From NCBI GenBank assembly GCA_046582115.1, contig JAYGFA010000009.1, positions 1 through 10,423 on the forward strand: a stretch of 10,423 nt of DNA, given 5' to 3'. Made by a program: the position numbers and the translations under genes. Positions 7,228 to 10,423 of the stretch are shown one piece after another. Position 1 is the stretch's first letter. Every line of letters begins with the position of its first letter. This stretch comes from UBA11889 sp046582115 (lineage in GTDB: Bacteria > Pseudomonadota > Gammaproteobacteria > Pseudomonadales > Azotimanducaceae). The notes under the pieces are model-generated. The model made no database searches. It was not told the origin of the DNA and saw only the letters and a list, made by a program, of their open reading frames with translations.

Positions 7228-7233
7228 CTGATC

Positions 7234-7707
7234 ATGACAAAAAACGCAAAAGGGGCAGGATCGAACACCATCGCCCTCAATCGGCGGGCCAAGTTTGATT
7301 ACCACCTAGAAAAAACTTTCGAAGCCGGCGTGGTGCTCGAGGGCTGGGAGGTTAAAAGTATTCGTGCCCATCAGGCCCTGCTTTCCGATAGCTATGTCTT
7401 AGTTCGTGACGGTGAAGCCTGGTTGCTCGGATCGCAGATTAGTCCGCTCTCGAGTGCGTCAACGCACGTGACCGCAGATCCGCAACGAACACGGAAACTG
7501 CTCCTGAACGCGAAAGAAATCGCTGAAATTCATCAAGCGACCCAGGCCAAGGGAAGTACCTGCATTGCGACGGCCCTCTACTGGAAAGGACCCCGCGTTA
7601 AATGCGAAATCGCGCTCGGCAAAGGCAAGAAACAGCACGACAAACGAGCGACGGAAAAAGAACGCGACTGGCAACGTCAGAAACAACGTCTCATGAAAAA
7701 TGGTTGA
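7234..7707 (+). CDS. smpB: SsrA (tmRNA)-binding protein SmpB
   Basis: Small RNA-binding protein that carries tmRNA into stalled ribosomes for trans-translation. The 157 residues are normal length. Family blocks in order: I-A-L-N-R-R-A-K-F-D-Y-H (13-24), F-E-A-G-V-V-L-E-G-W-E-V-K-S-I-R (29-44), L-S-D-S-Y-V-L-V-R-D-G-E-A-W-L (50-64), R-T-R-K-L-L-L (85-91) and the basic tail G-K-G-K-K-Q-H-D-K-R with K-E-R-D-W-Q-R (129-149), which enters the empty decoding site. The same frame stays open upstream to 6745, but that part lies antisense to the transporter and has no SmpB similarity, so ATG 7234 is the start. The gene is divergent from the transporter and convergent, 5 bp apart, with the downstream dehydrogenase. 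No tmRNA gene (ssrA) is visible in the window. Confidence 0.98.
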   Translation: MTKNAKGAGSNTIALNRRAKFDYHLEKTFEAGVVLEGWEVKSIRAHQALLSDSYVLVRDGEAWLLGSQISPLSSASTHVTADPQRTRKLLLNAKEIAEIHQATQAKGSTCIATALYWKGPRVKCEIALGKGKKQHDKRATEKERDWQRQKQRLMKNG

Positions 7708-7712
7708 CAGTG

Positions 7713-8465
7713 CTACCCACGACCCACGAATGGCATTTTAGAAGCAAGAACAGTAATGGACTGCACGCTAGCGTCCAAAGGTAAACTATCCATATAAACA
7801 ACCGCCCGCACGACGCTATCGACGTCCATCGTCGGCTCCGGTTTCACCGTTCCATCAGCCTGAGTTACGCCTTTACCCATTCGGGCAGTCATGTCCGTAA
7901 GGGCATTGCCGATATCGATCTGGCCACAGACGATGTCATGGTTGCGGCCGTCCAACGCCGTCGATTTTGTTAACCCAGTGATCGCATGTTTGGTCGAAGT
8001 GTAGGGGGCTGAGTTCGGTCGAGGTACGTGAGCCGATATCGAGCCATTGTTGATAATGCGACCACCCTTTGGATCTTGAGCCTTCATGATTCGGAATGCG
8101 GCCTGTGTGCATAGAAAGGCACCAGTCAAATTAACGCTAATAACTCGCTGCCATTGATCTAGAGTGAGCTCCTCCAAGGGAATAGCAGGTGCTCCCGAAC
8201 CGGCATTATTGAACAACAAGTCCAAACGTCCGAACGTCGTGCGTGTCGTCTCGAAAAGGTGTTCAACCGCTTGAGGGTCACCCACGTCCGTTGGTACCGC
8301 GATGACCTTCTCTCCCACACCAGACTCGTCCACAACGGCTTCCAGCATCTCAGCACGCCGGCCGGCCAACACGACCGAATATCCTTCGTCGAGCAATGCC
8401 AACGCGGTGTATTTACCTATCCCGGTGCCGGCGCCGGTAATGATCGCGACCTTTCCCATGGTCAT
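7713..8465 (-). CDS. Short-chain dehydrogenase/reductase (SDR)
   Basis: Classical SDR of 250 residues; reversible oxidation of a hydroxyl to a carbonyl group with NAD(P)(H), substrate unknown. Visible motifs are the cofactor loop T-G-A-G-T-G-I-G (10-17), A-G-R-R (34-37, basic residues after beta-2 suggesting NADP(H)), N-N-A-G (86-89), Asn112 in V-I-S-V-N-L, Ser142 and Y-T-S-T-K (Tyr155, Lys159), so the catalytic set is complete. The frame is open back to 8504, but the chosen ATG at 8465 overlaps the upstream dehydrogenase stop as ATGA and puts M-T-M-G-K-V-A-I-I-T-G at the usual distance from the nucleotide fold; ATG 8459 is also possible. It is probably translationally coupled to the upstream gene and is the last gene of the three-gene oxidoreductase operon. 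Confidence 0.92.
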   Translation of the reverse strand: MTMGKVAIITGAGTGIGKYTALALLDEGYSVVLAGRRAEMLEAVVDESGVGEKVIAVPTDVGDPQAVEHLFETTRTTFGRLDLLFNNAGSGAPAIPLEELTLDQWQRVISVNLTGAFLCTQAAFRIMKAQDPKGGRIINNGSISAHVPRPNSAPYTSTKHAITGLTKSTALDGRNHDIVCGQIDIGNALTDMTARMGKGVTQADGTVKPEPTMDVDSVVRAVVYMDSLPLDASVQSITVLASKMPFVGRG

Positions 8466-9511
8466 ACCGCCAATGCCGAGGAGAATTCCGGCACGCCGTC
8501 CCACCGTCCCGGGTCCGCAGACCTCATCACCGCAATTGTTTTGATGACCTCGGGGTTCGCAAGTCCGTGGGGTGGATGACCGGTCAGCACCCGAATGATG
8601 TTCTCAGCTTGCATGATCGGACACTCATCAAGGAAGGTCGGAGAAAATCCGGCGATGTGCGGGGTCACGATCATGTTTGGTAAGCCGAGCAACGGGTCTT
8701 GAGCATCGATTGGCTCGATCTCCGTGACGTCAAGCGCAGCCGCTTCGATTTGTCCCTCGCTCAGTGCATTCGCCAGCGCGGCTCCGTTGACTACAGGCCC
8801 TCTCGAAGTATTCACCAAAAACGCCGTGGATTTCATCTGTCCGAGTGCGTTCGAATCAATCATGTGCCGCGTCTCTTCCGTCGACGAGCAGTGAATCGTG
8901 ATGAAATCAGCCGCGCTTAATAGCTCGCCAAAATCGACCATTCGAACGCCGTATAGATCCGCCGTGGATTGCGATACATATGGGTCATACGCAATTATTG
9001 AGGCCGGTCCAAAGCCACGAATGCGGATCGCAAAAGCCCTGCCGATATTGCCGAAACCTATGATGCCGATGGTATGGCCAGCGATTCTTCGAACTGAGCG
9101 CTGATATTCGCCCGTGAGTCTTCGATTTTCACTCCATTGACCTGCACGGGTCGTGTTCGTGGCATCAACAAGCCGACGGGTGAGTCCGAGGAGCATAGCC
9201 ATCGCGTGATCGGCCACTTCGGTGGTATTCACGCCGGGAACGTTACACGCGAGAATACCAAGTTCGGTCGCTGCCTCGAGATCTATCGAATCCACACCAA
9301 TCCCCATACGACTTACGACCTTGAGTTTTGGGCACGATTCAAGCACCTCGCGCGACGTCAGCGGTAGCGTGCCGACCTGTGCTCCATCAGCATCCCCTAA
9401 TAAATCGATCATTTCTTCGGTACTGCGTGTCGAGCCTTCGTCAACCTCGAAACCTGCCGCTTCAAAAAGATCGACGCGATTGTATGGACTATGAGGCAAC
9501 GCGATTTTCAT
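8462..9511 (-). CDS. D-2-hydroxyacid dehydrogenase, phosphoglycerate dehydrogenase-like
   Basis: NAD(P)-dependent dehydrogenase of 2-hydroxyacids / 2-oxoacid reductase, 349 residues. The Rossmann part carries G-F-G-N-I-G (152-157) with Asp176 after beta-2, which points to NAD(H). The catalytic triad is present: Arg237 (N-T-S-R-G-P-V), Glu266 (T-E-I-E-P) and His285 (V-T-P-H-I-A-G). The Arg-Glu spacing equals that of E. coli SerA. The substrate-binding segment R-M-G-I-G-V-D-S-I-D (68-77) is also typical. It lacks the ACT regulatory domain of SerA, so a role in serine synthesis is not implied; the real substrate is unknown. The ATG at 9511 has a strong AGGAG site six bases upstream (9518-9522). 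It lies 44 bp after the MDR gene and overlaps the SDR start by 4 bp. Confidence 0.93.
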   Translation of the reverse strand: MKIALPHSPYNRVDLFEAAGFEVDEGSTRSTEEMIDLLGDADGAQVGTLPLTSREVLESCPKLKVVSRMGIGVDSIDLEAATELGILACNVPGVNTTEVADHAMAMLLGLTRRLVDATNTTRAGQWSENRRLTGEYQRSVRRIAGHTIGIIGFGNIGRAFAIRIRGFGPASIIAYDPYVSQSTADLYGVRMVDFGELLSAADFITIHCSSTEETRHMIDSNALGQMKSTAFLVNTSRGPVVNGAALANALSEGQIEAAALDVTEIEPIDAQDPLLGLPNMIVTPHIAGFSPTFLDECPIMQAENIIRVLTGHPPHGLANPEVIKTIAVMRSADPGRWDGVPEFSSALAV

Positions 9512-9555
9512 AGGGTACTCCTGTTACGAATTCGCCAGGTTTGTCGACAAGACCG

Positions 9556-10423
9556 CTAGCCGTCCAAGTCTTTGTTGGGATTGATCAAGAATTTCTCACC
9601 CGTGGCTTGCATCCCATACCGAGCGACGGCCACCGGTGATAACGCCTCCTCTAGAGACACAATTTCCGTGTACGAACTTGCAAACGTGGTGGTTATTTCA
9701 GACGCTACCCGCTGCCTTAACGCCTCCGCTTCGTCCGCTCCAACTCGCTGTAAGAAATAGGGTAACAACCAACCCCCCAAACCCCACGCCATGCCGAAAC
9801 TTCGATTCAATACCGTTGGATTTCGATCAAGACCTCCATATATGTACACCTGTTTGTGCGTCGTTGACCCGTATCGGTTGAACTCGCCAGCGTCACGATT
9901 AGCCGCAACCTCCATAGCGGTCAGCAGTTGACCCGGTAACGGACCGCCTCCGGTGGCGTCAAAGCCTAGCGTCGCACCCGTATCTGCTAATGCGTCGATC
10001 AACGTCGCCATAAAACCAGGCTCGCTACTGTTGCAAACGTGGGTAGCGCCCAACGACTTCAGCAACTCGACATGCTCCTGCTTTCGAACCACATTAACCA
10101 AAGGCACATCTTCGTTCACGCAAAGTTTGACGAGCATCTGTCCAAGATTGGAAGCCGCCGCCGTATGCGCCAACGCGGTGTGCCGCTCTAAACGCATGGT
10201 ACCGACCATACCCAAAACGGTCAGTGGATTGACGAAACATGACGCGCCCTCCACGGCAGTAGTGCCGTCCGGCAACAGCAAGCATTGATCGGCACGGGTC
10301 ATGCGATACTGCGCGTACATCGAACCACCGAGAGTCGCAACCGTTTTGCCCATAAGCGACTGAGCCCGTTCCGAAGGACCCGCGCTCACCACGACGCCCG
10401 CCCCTTCGTTACCCACCGGCAGC
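9556..10423 (-). CDS. MDR-family zinc-binding-dehydrogenase-like oxidoreductase, N-terminus outside window
   Basis: Medium-chain dehydrogenase/reductase, quinone oxidoreductase-like. The coding frame runs off the right edge, and about 288 residues of the C-terminal part are visible, beginning L-P-V-G-N-E-G-A-G-V-V, the usual end of the catalytic-domain core. Next come Y-A-Q-Y-R (about 34-38 from that GNE), a helix before the nucleotide fold (F-V-N-P-L-T-V-L-G-M), then H-T-A-A-A-S-N-L-G-Q-M-L in place of the common A-A-x-G-G-V-G loop, and V-V-R-K-Q-E-H-V-E-L-L-K-S-L-G-A-T-H-V after beta-2. The Arg-Lys there suggests NADP(H). F-D-A-T-G-G-G and Y-I-Y-G-G-L-D follow. No structural zinc cysteine cluster is seen in the visible part. 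It is the first visible gene of the three-gene operon; substrate unknown. Confidence 0.85.
   Translation of the reverse strand, partial: LPVGNEGAGVVVSAGPSERAQSLMGKTVATLGGSMYAQYRMTRADQCLLLPDGTTAVEGASCFVNPLTVLGMVGTMRLERHTALAHTAAASNLGQMLVKLCVNEDVPLVNVVRKQEHVELLKSLGATHVCNSSEPGFMATLIDALADTGATLGFDATGGGPLPGQLLTAMEVAANRDAGEFNRYGSTTHKQVYIYGGLDRNPTVLNRSFGMAWGLGGWLLPYFLQRVGADEAEALRQRVASEITTTFASSYTEIVSLEEALSPVAVARYGMQATGEKFLINPNKDLDG

Noticed and set aside
6745..7233. Long in-frame N-terminal extension of SmpB
   Set aside because: The stretch is antisense to the transporter's conserved N-terminus. SmpB similarity starts just after ATG 7234, and the length from there is normal.
8466..8504. 13-residue N-terminal extension of the SDR
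   Set aside because: It lies inside the upstream dehydrogenase gene, while the ATGA overlap at 8462-8465 gives a natural coupled start close to the T-G-A-G-T-G-I-G motif.

Overview
The window looks like one end of a shotgun-assembled contig from a gammaproteobacterium, probably environmental and not an enterobacterium. Two gene neighbourhoods support this: hrcA-grpE-dnaK-dnaJ, as in Xanthomonas-like and other non-enteric Gammaproteobacteria, and the recN / bamE / ratA / smpB cluster that is characteristic of Gammaproteobacteria. Base composition is roughly balanced and coding density is high. Bases 1-18 are not genomic: they match the reverse complement of the Illumina TruSeq adapter, so the left edge is an untrimmed contig end.

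Left part (19-4563, all minus strand): the heat-shock chaperone operon, transcribed hrcA -> grpE -> dnaK -> dnaJ. HrcA is the repressor, GrpE the nucleotide-exchange factor, DnaK the Hsp70 and DnaJ its J-domain partner, cut by the contig end after its four zinc-finger repeats. A sigma-32-like promoter lies just past the grpE stop and could drive dnaK-dnaJ separately.

Middle (4564-7707): divergent from hrcA is only the first ~35-47 codons of recN, broken inside the Walker A P-loop. It is followed after about 70 bp by the outer-membrane lipoprotein gene bamE (+). Convergent with bamE is a minus-strand pair, an NSS-family Na+-dependent transporter and ratA. The transporter is divergent from smpB (+), the tmRNA-binding trans-translation factor. 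smpB has a perfect TATAAT placed so that transcription could start on the A of the ATG. ratB, usually beside ratA, is absent.

Right part (7713-10423, all minus strand): three consecutive oxidoreductase genes that look like one operon, in transcription order an MDR-family zinc-binding-dehydrogenase-like protein (N-terminus outside the window), a D-2-hydroxyacid dehydrogenase and a short-chain dehydrogenase. The last two overlap by ATGA. The substrate pathway cannot be read from the sequence.

Most of the window is ordinary housekeeping and metabolic sequence. I do not see a new defence, mobile or RNA system. The points worth checking are the adapter, the recN break, the possible leaderless smpB, the internal dnaK promoter and the uncharacterised oxidoreductase operon.
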